Source of the DNA: Meiothermus hypogaeus
GTDB lineage: Bacteria; Deinococcota; Deinococci; Deinococcales; Thermaceae
Assembly (NCBI RefSeq): GCF_003574035.1
Contig: NZ_QWKY01000002.1
Span: 51,498 to 115,497, forward strand
Direction: 5' to 3'
Length of the DNA: 64,000 nt
The notes below the pieces were generated by a model. That model saw only the letters and a program-made list of their open reading frames with translations, was not told the DNA's origin and ran no database searches. Shown in pieces: positions 53,469 through 63,873 of the stretch. The stretch's first letter is position 1. Every line of letters begins with the position of its first letter. A program made the translations under genes and the position numbers.

Positions 53469-54413
53469 GTGTTCCTCTTCGTCCTGCGGCGCCTGATTGG
53501 CGGGTTGCCCACCCTGCTGCTGGTCACGGTAATGGTGTTCGCCCTGACCCGGATCCTGCCGGGTGACCCCGCAAGGCTGCTGCTGGGCGAGGAGGCCACG
53601 CCGGAGCTCGTCGCCCAGATCCGAGAAGAGCTGGGGCTCAACCGGCCCATCCTGGTGCAGTACGCCGACTGGCTGTGGGGCCTGGTGCAAGGTGACCTGG
53701 GGCGTTCGATTCGGGGCAACGAACAGGTAGCCCCCATCATCTGGCAAAAACTGCCCACCACCCTCGAGCTCAGCTTTTTCTCCCTGCTGGTTGCTATCCT
53801 GATAGGCCTTCCGGCAGGGGTGCTGGCTGCCTTGCGAAGAAACACGGCTGCCGATGCCAGCGTGACCGTGCTGGCCCTTTCGGGTATCTCGATTCCCAAC
53901 TTTTTCCTGGGCATCCTGCTGATCTACTTGTTCAGTATCCGGCTGGCCTGGATTCCCCCTTCGGGCTATGTAGAACCCTGGGTAGACCTGCAAAAAAACC
54001 TGCTGCTGATGCTAATGCCCGCCATCACCCTGGGTACGGCGTTGGCCGGTGCGATAGCCCGCTTTACCCGCAATAGCATGTTGGAGGTGCTCTCGCAGGA
54101 TTATGTTCGCACCGCAAGAGCCAAGGGTCTGGAAGGCCGGGTGGTGGTCTACAAGCACGCCCTGCGTAATGCCGCTATTCCCGTCGTGACCGTCATCGGG
54201 TTGCAACTGGGCGGCCTGCTGGGCGGGGCGGTGGTCACCGAACAGGTCTTCTCCATTCCCGGCTTTGGGCGGTTGCTGGTGGACTCGGTTTTCAACCGCG
54301 ACTTTCCCGTCTTGCAGGCGGTGGTGCTGATTTCGGCCCTGGCGGTGTTTCTGATTAACGTGCTGACCGACCTGCTCTATGCGGCCATTGACCCGCGCAT
54401 CCGCTATCACTGA
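53469..54413 (+). CDS. Peptide-type ABC permease, DppB class
   Basis: 314 aa from GTG 53469 (start region MFLFVLRRLIGGLPTLLLVTVMVFALTRI). Six helices, LLLGEEATPELVAQIREELGL periplasmic loop and the ATPase-docking EAA loop DYVRTARAKGLEGRVVVYKHALRNAAIPV. Overlaps the next permease at TGATG. Confidence 0.93.
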   Translation: MFLFVLRRLIGGLPTLLLVTVMVFALTRILPGDPARLLLGEEATPELVAQIREELGLNRPILVQYADWLWGLVQGDLGRSIRGNEQVAPIIWQKLPTTLELSFFSLLVAILIGLPAGVLAALRRNTAADASVTVLALSGISIPNFFLGILLIYLFSIRLAWIPPSGYVEPWVDLQKNLLLMLMPAITLGTALAGAIARFTRNSMLEVLSQDYVRTARAKGLEGRVVVYKHALRNAAIPVVTVIGLQLGGLLGGAVVTEQVFSIPGFGRLLVDSVFNRDFPVLQAVVLISALAVFLINVLTDLLYAAIDPRIRYH

Positions 54414-55249
54414 TGATGAGCAACCGCACCCTCCGAGCCCTCCTTGCCAACCGCCTGGCCATCGCCGGGATGGTCATCTTGCTGCTGCTGGTGCTGGGGG
54501 CCACCTTTGCGCCCATCCTGGTGCCCTATAGCCCCACCGCCACCGATTTCAGCGCCCTGCAACAGGCGCCTTCGGCCAAGCACTGGTTTGGCACCGACCA
54601 ACTGGGGCGGGACATCCTCTCGAGGGTTTTTTATGGGGCTCGAGTCTCTTTGGCAGCCGGCCTGATCTCGGTGTTGATTGCGCTGGTGCTGGGGGGCCTG
54701 ATCGGCCTGGTGGCAGGCTTTTACGGCGGATGGATAGACGATGTGCTGATGCGGCTGACCGACGCCATGCTGGCCTTTCCCTTTCTGGTGCTGGCCATTG
54801 CCCTGGCCGCCGTCCTGGGGCCTAGCCTGCAAAACACCATGCTGGCCATTGGGGTGGTCACGACGCCGGTGTTTGCCCGTTTGATTCGGGGGCAGGTGCT
54901 GGCCGAGCGCCCCCGCGAATATGTGCAGGCGGCGGTGGCCCTGGGCGGGGGGGATGGCCGCATTATCATGTGGCACCTGCTCCCCAACATCCTGGGGCCC
55001 TTGATTGTACAGGTGAGTTTGAGCACAGCCACGGCGGTTCTGGCCGAGGCTACGCTGTCTTTCCTGGGGCTGGGGGTGCAGCCACCCACCCCTTCGTGGG
55101 GCTCGATGCTCAACGATGCTCGAGGCTACCTCAGCCAGGCACCCCACATGGCCCTGTTCCCTGGTCTGGCTATTTTTCTGGCAGTGCTGGCCTTCAATCT
55201 TATCGGCGACGGCCTGCGCGATGCTTTCGACCCGCGCATGAAGAAATAG
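54413..55249 (+). CDS. Peptide-type ABC permease, DppC class
   Basis: 278 aa, ATG at 54413 (or 54416). GTDQLGRDILSRVFYGARVSL is the DppC/OppC signature; EAA loop EYVQAAVALGGGDGRIIMWHLLPN; ending DPRMKK. Partner of the DppB-class permease. No ATP-binding subunits (DppD/DppF) follow in the window, so they must be encoded elsewhere or shared with another importer. Confidence 0.93.
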   Translation: MMSNRTLRALLANRLAIAGMVILLLLVLGATFAPILVPYSPTATDFSALQQAPSAKHWFGTDQLGRDILSRVFYGARVSLAAGLISVLIALVLGGLIGLVAGFYGGWIDDVLMRLTDAMLAFPFLVLAIALAAVLGPSLQNTMLAIGVVTTPVFARLIRGQVLAERPREYVQAAVALGGGDGRIIMWHLLPNILGPLIVQVSLSTATAVLAEATLSFLGLGVQPPTPSWGSMLNDARGYLSQAPHMALFPGLAIFLAVLAFNLIGDGLRDAFDPRMKK

Positions 55250-55389
55250 GACTGCCCACAGGGTGGGTGCATTTGTGAGGCGGCTTAGCCAGGTCGTTCT
55301 AATGGCGCTCTTCCGCTCGAGGCCTGTTCCCAGTTTTATTTGGCCCTTTGACCGACTGGCCTTAGTGTGATGTAGAAAGGTCTTTTGTA

Positions 55390-56979
55390 ATGAACCTCAA
55401 CCAATATCCCTATCCCTCCCGTCGCAATGTGGTAACCGGCAAGCGTGGCGCGGTAGCCACCAGCCAGCCCCAGGCCGCCCTGGCCGGCATGGAGATGCTC
55501 CTGGCCGGGGGCAGCGCGGTGGATGCCGCCGTGGCTATGGCCATTGCCCTGACGGTACTCGAGCCCACCTCCAACGGCATTGGCTCCGATGCTTTTGCCC
55601 TGGTGCATGATGGCCAGAAGCTGCATGGCCTTAACGCCAACGGCATGAGCCCGGCCAGCCTGGACTTTGCCACCTTTGCAAATAGTGGACAGGTGCCCAC
55701 CCGGGGCTGGCTTCCGGTCACGGTGCCGGGCGCCCCTTCGGCCTGGCGGGAACTGCACCAAAAGTTCGGCAAGCTGCCCTTTGAGCAGCTTTTTGAACCG
55801 GCCATCCGCTACGCCGAGGAAAGCTTCGCTGTAAGCCCCGAAACCGGGCGCGCCTGGTCGCGCATCGAAGCGGTGTATGGGCCGCTGCAAGACCCCTGTT
55901 TCCAGCCTTTCAAGGCTGTGTTCATGCCCGGTGGCAAAGCCCCCCGACCCGGCGACATCTGGCAAAGCCCACGCCACGCCGAAACCCTGCGGGAGATTGC
56001 CCGTACCGGTGCGGAGAGTTTTTACCGGGGCAAGCTGGCCGCTCAGATCGCCGATTTCGCCGCCGCTACCGGGGGATACCTGACCCGGGCCGACCTGGCC
56101 GCCTACCGTTCGGAGTGGGTAGAGCCCCTCTCGGTGCGCTACCGGGGTCTGGAAGTTCATGAAATACCCCCTGCCGGACAAGGGATTGCCACCCTGATGG
56201 CCCTGAAAATACTGGAGGGCTTTGAGCTGGGGCGGTATCCGCGCGACTCGGTGGAGGGCTTTCATCTCCAGATTGAGGCCATGAAGCTGGCTTTTGCCGA
56301 CGTGCAGAAGTACGTGGCCGACCCGCGCTTTATGCCTGTTTCGCCTGCCGAGTTGCTTTCCGCAGACTACCTAGCCCAGCGCCGCAGGCTAATTGGCGAG
56401 CGAGCGCTGCCGGTGCAGGCCGGTGCGCCCAAAGGGGGTACCGTGTATTTGGCCGCTGCCGATGGCGAGCTACAGGTTTCTCTGATTCAGTCCAACTACA
56501 TGGGCTTTGGGGCGGGTATCGTGGTGGACGGCACCGGCATCTCACTGCAAAACCGGGGAGCCTGTTTTGTGCTCGAGGACGGGCACCCTAACCAGTACGC
56601 CCCGGCCAAGAAGCCCTTCCACACCATCATTCCTGGTTTTCTGACCCGCGGTGGCAAGCCCCTGGGGCCTTTTGGGGTGATGGGAGGGCATATGCAACCC
56701 CAGGGCCACCTGCAGGTGGTGGTGAACCTGGAAGACTACGGCATGAACCCCCAGGCAGCCCTGGATGCGCCTCGCTGGCAGTGGACGCGCAATCAGCAGG
56801 TGGAGCTCGAGCCCAGCCTACCCGCTCACCTGGTATACGGCCTCAAGGAGCGCGGCCACGAGGTGGTCTTGCAAAGTGAGTGGGCCTCTTTTGGCCGGGG
56901 TCAGATCATTCTGAAGCCAAAAGACGCCTTCCTGGCGGCTACCGAGCCGCGCGCCGACGGCCTAGCCCTGGCCTGGTGA
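55390..56979 (+). CDS. Gamma-glutamyltransferase-like protein
   Basis: 529 aa. GAVATSQPQAALAGMEMLLAGGSAVDAAVAMAIALTVLEPTSNGIGSDAFAL is the large-subunit signature; the predicted autocleavage site precedes Thr351 in KGGTVYLAAADGE, and VSLIQSNYMGFGAGIVVDGTGI follows as in the YwrD branch of GGT-like Ntn-hydrolases. There is no signal peptide, so it acts in the cytoplasm. Family enzymes cut gamma-glutamyl bonds, for example in glutathione or cephalosporin analogues. It lies 140 bases after the permease and may complete a peptide-use cluster. Confidence 0.9.
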   Translation: MNLNQYPYPSRRNVVTGKRGAVATSQPQAALAGMEMLLAGGSAVDAAVAMAIALTVLEPTSNGIGSDAFALVHDGQKLHGLNANGMSPASLDFATFANSGQVPTRGWLPVTVPGAPSAWRELHQKFGKLPFEQLFEPAIRYAEESFAVSPETGRAWSRIEAVYGPLQDPCFQPFKAVFMPGGKAPRPGDIWQSPRHAETLREIARTGAESFYRGKLAAQIADFAAATGGYLTRADLAAYRSEWVEPLSVRYRGLEVHEIPPAGQGIATLMALKILEGFELGRYPRDSVEGFHLQIEAMKLAFADVQKYVADPRFMPVSPAELLSADYLAQRRRLIGERALPVQAGAPKGGTVYLAAADGELQVSLIQSNYMGFGAGIVVDGTGISLQNRGACFVLEDGHPNQYAPAKKPFHTIIPGFLTRGGKPLGPFGVMGGHMQPQGHLQVVVNLEDYGMNPQAALDAPRWQWTRNQQVELEPSLPAHLVYGLKERGHEVVLQSEWASFGRGQIILKPKDAFLAATEPRADGLALAW

Positions 56980-56980
56980 A

Positions 56981-57190
56981 CTACTCCTCCTCGAGCCGGA
57001 AGCCCACCAAAAGCGTCACCTGGTAGGTGTTCACGTAGCCATCGGTCAGGCTGCCGCGAATCTCCTTGACCTCGAACCAGTCCATGTTGCGCAGGGTTTT
57101 GCGGGCCCGCGCCAGGGCAACCTTAATGGCGTCCTCGAGGCTCTCCGCACTGCTGCCGACCAGTTCCACTTTCTTGTAGACCTTGCTCAT
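56981..57190 (-). CDS. Dodecin flavin-binding protein
   Basis: 69 aa from ATG 57190, GGAGGTCAGCC before it. VYKKVELVGSSAESLEDAIKVALARA and NMDWFEVKEIRGSLTDG are the dodecin signatures; Trp38 and Gln57 correspond to the flavin-stacking and hydrogen-bonding residues. Dodecins form hollow 12-mers storing riboflavin or FMN, and in Thermus relatives also CoA. The stop codon ends next to the GGT-like gene on the other strand (one base apart). The open frame extends upstream without homology. Confidence 0.93.
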   Translation of the reverse strand: MSKVYKKVELVGSSAESLEDAIKVALARARKTLRNMDWFEVKEIRGSLTDGYVNTYQVTLLVGFRLEEE

Positions 57191-57479
57191 GGCTGACCTC
57201 CTGTGTTCCAAGGGTAGCGCCCCAAAGCGGGGATAAATGGCCTTTGTGGGTCTAATGCCAAATCCACCAGAACCCCTTTCCTTCTCCCCTTGCGGGAGAA
57301 GGTGGCGACCCACTGCCAGTAGCATGTAGAAATAGTGTCACTGACGTCAATTGCTGCGTCTGGGGTGTCGTCTAGGTTACGGCTTTGCAAGTGCTTGCAC
57401 CAGAATCGCGCAAGCGACTCGCCTAGGATGAGGGGGCTTTACTGGGGACGCGGAGTTGTTGCTCTGGGTAAAGCAGGGA
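57191..57479. other. 289-base intergenic region with palindromes
   Basis: CCTTCTCCC (57280-57288) and GGGAGAAGG (57294-57302) form a perfect 9-bp hairpin, like the degraded one at about 12138-12166; such CTCCCxxxxGGGAG hairpins are commonly dispersed repeats. TGCAAG-TG-CTTGCA (57386-57399) is a perfect palindrome. No gene seen. Confidence 0.5.
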
Positions 57480-58472
57480 TTAGCGGCTGTAGTGAGCAAT
57501 CCCGTCTTGCTCGAGCCTCTTCACCGCCCCTTCAGCCACCAGGTACTCCAGGTGCGCCAGCGTCTCCGACCAGGCAAACCGCCTTTGGGCCAGGTTCAGG
57601 TTGCCGGGAAAGAGCGCCAGCGAGAGCTGCCAGCAGGTCTGGGGCTGGTCGTACACAAGCTGGAGCAGGAACTGTAGCCGCTCCACATGATGGGCCCTGA
57701 GCTCGGCCACTCGGCCCGCTATGTCCTGGATGGGCCGGTAGTGCCCTGGCAAGGCCACCGAGGCCCCCAGTGCAGCAGTTTTTTCCAGCGACTCGAGGTA
57801 GTGCTTCAGGGGATTGGGGTAGGAGTAGGCCCAGAGGCCGATGTTGGGGGAGATGCGCTCCAGGATTTGATCCCCGGCTAGTAGCACCCCATCCGATTCG
57901 CGCAGCAACATGGCATGGCCGTCGGCGTGGCCGGGCGTCCAGACCGTCCGGTAGCGCATACCTGCCAGTCGGAGGGTCTCGCCATCGCGGAAGGTATGGG
58001 GTTTTTGCGCAGGATGCACCCGGCTGCGGGTTTTGTCCATTTCTCCGGCCAGGTCGGCCAGGTATTCATCGGTAACGCCGTGCCGATGGAAGAGTGCTTG
58101 TCCCATCTGGTTCATGCGCTCGGGCTCTGTCCAGAAGATGTGGCCGCGCTCTAGCTCCACGTCCAGCATCCACACCGTGGGTCCCTGGGCCTCAATCAGC
58201 CCGGCCAGGCCGTAGTGGTCGGGGTGGTGATGGGTGACCACCAGGCGCTCGAGGTCGCCCAACCCCAGCCCATGCTCGTGCAGGGCTGCTTCCAGACCGG
58301 CCCGCGCTTCGGCGGTGTCCAGGGCGCAGTCCACAAGCACCGGGCCGTCGGAAGAACCGGGGCCAGGGAGTAGCAGGTAGCAGTTCACATACTTGAAGGG
58401 GTAGGGGATGGGCACCGGAATGGCGAAAATGCCCGCCGCGACCTGGTGGGAGAGTTGAGTGGCCCCAGCCAT
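57480..58472 (-). CDS. Metallo-beta-lactamase fold hydrolase, long form
   Basis: 330 aa from ATG 58472 (MAGATQLSHQVAAGIFAIPVP). VTHHHPDHYG is the HxHxDH motif, WTPGHADGHAMLL the next His, AGDQIL the Asp and LPGHYRP the last His. The C-terminal third is helical (LRAHHVERLQFLLQLVYDQ...), as in the LACTB2/flavoprotein-like MBL group with a winged-helix-like tail. TACAAT (reverse, 58484-58479) lies six bases before the ATG, indicating a leaderless transcript. Substrate unknown. Confidence 0.88.
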   Translation of the reverse strand: MAGATQLSHQVAAGIFAIPVPIPYPFKYVNCYLLLPGPGSSDGPVLVDCALDTAEARAGLEAALHEHGLGLGDLERLVVTHHHPDHYGLAGLIEAQGPTVWMLDVELERGHIFWTEPERMNQMGQALFHRHGVTDEYLADLAGEMDKTRSRVHPAQKPHTFRDGETLRLAGMRYRTVWTPGHADGHAMLLRESDGVLLAGDQILERISPNIGLWAYSYPNPLKHYLESLEKTAALGASVALPGHYRPIQDIAGRVAELRAHHVERLQFLLQLVYDQPQTCWQLSLALFPGNLNLAQRRFAWSETLAHLEYLVAEGAVKRLEQDGIAHYSR

Positions 58473-58666
58473 AGCAAGATTGTACCAAGTCAAACTTTTT
58501 TGCAAAGATACCCGGCCAATGGTGTTCGCACGGCTGGACACAGGGGGGTTAGGTCATGGTACGATCAAATCCCGTGATAGTGAAGCGGCTCCACCGTACC
58601 GGTTGAGCGTTTGAAAAGGAGCTTTTGGGGCGCTGGACAGCGTCCGGCGCATGATGGGGGTTTGTT

Positions 58667-60316
<1,650 letters not shown>

Positions 60317-60366
60317 TGTAGACGTCGGGTCTGTCCATCTTGCGCCAACAGCCCATCTTCTACCGG

Positions 60367-61431
60367 TCACTGTTGATTTGCAAAATGCCGTGCGGTGCGC
60401 CCTGAAAAGCCCCTGCCCTCCAGGGCAAATTGGAGGGCAGCTTTGCGGGTTCCCTCGTCGAGTTCTCGTCCCAGAATGTGAGCCACGGCTTCCAGGTAAT
60501 GCTGCTGATCGAAAGGTGGAAAGGTGAGTACCAGTCCGAAGCGGTCGGCCAGGGCCAGCTTGTCTTGCAAGGTGTCCCAGGAAGCGGGGTTGCTAGCATC
60601 GGGGTCGGGCCGATCCGACCAATCCTGGGCAACCAGGTTGCGGCGGTTGGAGGTAGCCACAACCAGCACATTGGACGGTCGCTCGTATACGGCTCCCTCG
60701 AGCAAAGCCTTCAGTTTGTGGAAGCGCGCATCCTCGCTGGCAAAGGTCAGGTCGTCCAGGTAGAGCACAAACTTATAAGGCAGCGGAGCCAGCAACGCCA
60801 GCAGTTCGGGCAGTTGCTCTAAGCCATCCGCCAGTACTTCTACTAGTCTCAGACCCCGGTCGGCGTACTGGGTGCGCAAAGCCTTGACCGAGGTGGACTT
60901 GCCGGAGCCTCTGGCCCCGTAGAGGAGCATGGGAACGGCGGGCTTCCCAGCCAAAAAGCGCTCCACGTTGGCGCGCAGGGTCTGGATTTGTCGAGTATAG
61001 CCCACCAGGTCATCAAAGCTGGCAGGGTCGGGCTTCTCGATGGCCTGCATGCGCTGGCTAAATAAGAAGGCCGTATGGTGGACATAGATACCGTAACCGA
61101 AGGTTTGATACAGGTTTTGCAGTGCGGCGGGCGAACCTTCCAACAGTACCTTCAAGGCGGCGCTTTCGGCTGCGCTGGGGTCTCGGTTGCCAAAGTCCGA
61201 AAAGGGGTACTGCTTTTTGAGACGCTCCACCTCCCGCCGCAGGTGCCCCAGCTCCTGGCTGATCCAGTCGGCCATTCCAGGGCTTAGAGGCTCAGACAGC
61301 AGGCGTGTGGCCAGGGCTTCGTCTGCCAGAATGCGCTGGCACATCACCCAGGCCCAGGGTTCTCCGGCAGGGACTCGAGCGTGAAAGAGTTCGGCCAGGG
61401 GGGTGTCGTAGAGCGGAGGAAATAACTGCAT
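60367..61431 (-). CDS. DUF815 AAA-family ATPase
   Basis: 354 aa. LLYGARGSGKSTSVKAL is the P-loop, LYLDDLTFA a Walker B-like strand with acidic pair, and LVVATSNRRNLVAQDWSDRPD the sensor 1 region; DDLVGYTRQIQTLRANVERFL precedes the P-loop as in DUF815. The N-terminal 130 residues are helical and family-specific. DUF815 ATPases have no settled function. It stands alone, convergent with pyrG. Confidence 0.9.
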   Translation of the reverse strand: MQLFPPLYDTPLAELFHARVPAGEPWAWVMCQRILADEALATRLLSEPLSPGMADWISQELGHLRREVERLKKQYPFSDFGNRDPSAAESAALKVLLEGSPAALQNLYQTFGYGIYVHHTAFLFSQRMQAIEKPDPASFDDLVGYTRQIQTLRANVERFLAGKPAVPMLLYGARGSGKSTSVKALRTQYADRGLRLVEVLADGLEQLPELLALLAPLPYKFVLYLDDLTFASEDARFHKLKALLEGAVYERPSNVLVVATSNRRNLVAQDWSDRPDPDASNPASWDTLQDKLALADRFGLVLTFPPFDQQHYLEAVAHILGRELDEGTRKAALQFALEGRGFSGRTARHFANQQ

Positions 61432-61605
61432 GGTCGGCTATTTTATCGTGATGCTTCGACGGGAGCTTGTGATCGGTTCAGTTTGTTGCCTATCAAGATG
61501 TTCGTGCTCGAAAAATCTACCAGAAACCACGCATTAAAACGCACGCAACCTGACAAAGCTTTAGGGTTGCGCATGGCGTGGCTATCAACTATGGGCTATC
61601 ACCCT

Positions 61606-63030
61606 TTAGGCCCTGACATTGGCCTTGCTGGGGTTGGCAGCCTCCATGGCTTCCTTGCCGGAGGGTGAGGTAATGCGTTTGATAAAGATATCCACCAGCT
61701 TGGGGTCGAGCTTCTTGCCCCTCAGGCGATTAAGTTCCTCGATAATTTCCGCAGGTTTCCAGGCCCGCTTGTAGGGGCGGGGGCTGTAGAGCGCATCGAA
61801 GGTGTCCACTACCGCAAAGATGCGAGCCAGAATGGGGATGTCTTGCTCTTTCAGGCCGTCGGGGTAGCCGCTGCCATCCCAGTTTTCGTGGTGATGGCGT
61901 ACCACTTCCAAGGTTTCTTGGGGTAAAAATGGCACTCGTGAAAGCATCTCCCACCCCTTGACCACATGGCTTTTCATAATTTCCCATTCTTCATCATCGA
62001 GTTTGTCGGGCTTTCGTAGGATGTGGTCGGAAATAGAAAGCTTTCCGATATCGTGCAAATAGGCACCCCAACGAAGAAATTTACGCATGGATGCATCCAG
62101 ATTCAGGTCTTGAGCCAGCTGGTCAGCCCAGGCCACAACCCGCTTGGTATGCCCCTGGGTCTCGTGGTCGCGAAATTCCAGGGCCAGACCCAAGGCCCGC
62201 AACGTACCATCGTAGGCATCCTCGAGGTGCTTGAGGGCTTCCATCTGCCCCAGTTGCGCCCCCATCACCCGGGCCAGCGAGTTGGCCATGGCCTTTTCGT
62301 CGGACTGGAAAGGCTTGTTGCCCTCCCGAGCCAGAATTACCACCCCCAGGGGGCGCTTCTGCCGCGCCGAGACCGGAACTGCTGCGGTAGACCAGCCCGC
62401 ACTTTCGGGGATGCCCTCGAGGTAGTTGCCCACCACAAAGGTGTCGGTCAGAGAAGCATGGGTGCTCAACTTTTGCTGGGGCAGGTGCCGCCCCCGGTAG
62501 CGCTCTAGAGCGCCGCGTGCGCTCACTACCACCGGCTTACCCTCGCGGAAGCGCACAAAGGCCAGGTGTGGCGCAATGTTCAGGTTGTAGAGCGAGGACA
62601 TGGCGCTTTCGGTTAACTCCAGCGGGTCGTTGGCGGTGCTGATGTTCAGGCTGCCTTCCTCGAGCAAATGCATGAAGCGCAGTGAGTCCTCGAGTTCCTT
62701 CTGCGAGCGCCGGTCCCGCTCTCGCAACCAGGCCACAAAACCCAGCGCTACCAAACCGGGGAGCATGGTAACCAGCAAACTATCCATGTTCAGGTTGGGT
62801 TTGGGGTACAGGTGTTGCACAATGGTGTAGAGAAATAACAGCGGTACCACCCAGCGCATGCTCTGAGGCCCATCTTTCCAGACCCAGGGAATTAGAAAAA
62901 GAAAGCTAAAAGCCTGGTAGCTATCAGGCAAATAAAGAAACGAAACCACACCCCAGATGAGCAATCCCAGCAGGCTCAGGAGGTTTTGCTTTTGTACTAT
63001 CTTTAGATAGGTATTTCCCATAGTACGCAC
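61606..63030 (-). CDS. HD-GYP phosphodiesterase with membrane and GAF-like regions
   Basis: 474 aa (GTG 63030; ATG 63021 is nearly as good). Hydrophobic N-terminal helices at about 15-100 anchor it; a GAF-like sensor follows (SAMSSLYNLNIAPHLAFVRFREGKPVVVSA). The catalytic HD-GYP domain has GHTKRVVAWADQLA, HDIGKLSISD, HHHENWDGSGYPDGL and DTFDAL, all metal-binding residues intact. Such proteins hydrolyse cyclic di-GMP. Signal unknown. AGGG precedes the start. Confidence 0.9.
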   Translation of the reverse strand: MRTMGNTYLKIVQKQNLLSLLGLLIWGVVSFLYLPDSYQAFSFLFLIPWVWKDGPQSMRWVVPLLFLYTIVQHLYPKPNLNMDSLLVTMLPGLVALGFVAWLRERDRRSQKELEDSLRFMHLLEEGSLNISTANDPLELTESAMSSLYNLNIAPHLAFVRFREGKPVVVSARGALERYRGRHLPQQKLSTHASLTDTFVVGNYLEGIPESAGWSTAAVPVSARQKRPLGVVILAREGNKPFQSDEKAMANSLARVMGAQLGQMEALKHLEDAYDGTLRALGLALEFRDHETQGHTKRVVAWADQLAQDLNLDASMRKFLRWGAYLHDIGKLSISDHILRKPDKLDDEEWEIMKSHVVKGWEMLSRVPFLPQETLEVVRHHHENWDGSGYPDGLKEQDIPILARIFAVVDTFDALYSPRPYKRAWKPAEIIEELNRLRGKKLDPKLVDIFIKRITSPSGKEAMEAANPSKANVRA

Positions 63031-63138
63031 GTTGCCCTAAATGTAGCACTGTGCTCGAGGGCCGATGGGTTATTTGCCGCCCACAAGCTGAGTGGGTATC
63101 AAAGTGAAAAGAGTAACCATGCCAGGAAGCGCAAAGGC

Positions 63139-63163
63139 AAAACCGGGGCTTTTAGCCCCGGTT
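63139..63163 (-). terminator. Terminator of tRNA-Lys
   Basis: Reverse strand AACCGGGGC (63163-63155), loop TAAAA, GCCCCGGTT with T-run to 63139. A perfect 9-bp stem. Confidence 0.85.
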
Positions 63164-63188
63164 TCCTCGCAATGCTGCTCGGCTTGCT

Positions 63189-63264
<76 letters not shown>

Positions 63265-63276
63265 AAGCAAAAAGTA

Positions 63277-63305
63277 AATATAGTAGCGGAGAAGTTTTTT
63301 GTCAA
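63277..63305 (-). promoter_or_regulatory. tRNA-Lys promoter
   Basis: Reverse strand TTGACA (63305-63300), a 17-base spacer and TATATT (63282-63277). Near-consensus, as expected for a stable RNA gene. Confidence 0.85.
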
Positions 63306-63349
63306 TACCGGGTAATCGCACAATCGGTATCGGTCAGAGCCAATCGGGT

Positions 63350-63378
63350 TTGACCGCTTTTGGCGTGCATGCTATCTT
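63350..63378 (+). promoter_or_regulatory. Promoter of the tRNA-Pro/Gly pair
   Basis: TTGACC (63350-63355), a 17-base spacer and TATCTT (63373-63378), about 37 bases before tRNA-Pro. Confidence 0.75.
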
Positions 63379-63415
63379 TATTGTTGCGTTGTGGCAGGAA
63401 TGCCAGGCGTACAAT

Positions 63416-63492
63416 CGGGGAGTAGCGCAGTCTGGTAGCGCATCTGCTTTGGGAGCAGAGGGTCGCTGGTTCGAATCCAGTCTCCCCGACCA
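63416..63492 (+). tRNA. tRNA-Pro (TGG)
   Basis: 77 nt with encoded CCA. Acceptor CGGGGAG/CTCCCCG, D-arm GCGCAGTCTGGTAGCGC, anticodon loop TTTGGGA with anticodon TGG, T-arm CTGGTTCGAATCCAG. Confidence 0.96.
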
Positions 63493-63527
63493 GACGCACC
63501 GGCGGCTGCCAGACGTAAATACAGCGT

Positions 63528-63603
63528 GCGGGAGTAGCTCAGTTGGTAGAGCGTCAGCCTTCCAAGCTGAATGTCGCGGGTTCGAATCCCGTCTCCCGCT
63601 CCA
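63528..63603 (+). tRNA. tRNA-Gly (TCC)
   Basis: 76 nt with encoded CCA. Acceptor GCGGGAG/CTCCCGC, D-arm GCTCAGTTGGTAGAGC, anticodon loop CTTCCAA with anticodon TCC, T-arm CGGGTTCGAATCCCG. Confidence 0.96.
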
Positions 63604-63606
63604 CCT

Positions 63607-63630
63607 ACCGCCCTTCTGGGCGGTTTTATT
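63607..63630 (+). terminator. Terminator after tRNA-Gly
   Basis: CCGCCC (63608-63613), loop TTCT, GGGCGG (63618-63623), then TTTTATT. It ends the Pro-Gly tRNA transcript, so tRNA-Arg probably has a separate promoter in 63640-63690. Confidence 0.85.
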
Positions 63631-63691
63631 GTGGGCTACTGGCTTCTGGATAAGTCTGCTAAACTATCGCTGGCCTTGTTTGGGTTTGCCT

Positions 63692-63767
63692 GCGCCCGTA
63701 GCTCAGTGGATAGAGCAGCCGCCTTCTAAGCGGTAGGTCGGGGGTTCGAGTCCTCCCGGGCGCGCCA
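63692..63767 (+). tRNA. tRNA-Arg (TCT)
   Basis: 76 nt with encoded CCA. Acceptor GCGCCCG/CGGGCGC, D-arm GCTCAGTGGATAGAGC, anticodon loop CTTCTAA with anticodon TCT, T-arm GGGGTTCGAGTCCTC. It reads AGA, a rare codon in this GC-rich genome. Confidence 0.95.
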
Positions 63768-63873
63768 TCTGGATTACAAATGTTCATGTACAAACCCCCA
63801 TTTGCCTGGATCACCGAATGGGCCTTTAGTGCCGTGCAGGCTAGCAATACACGGCTTCACGGGCACATATTTA

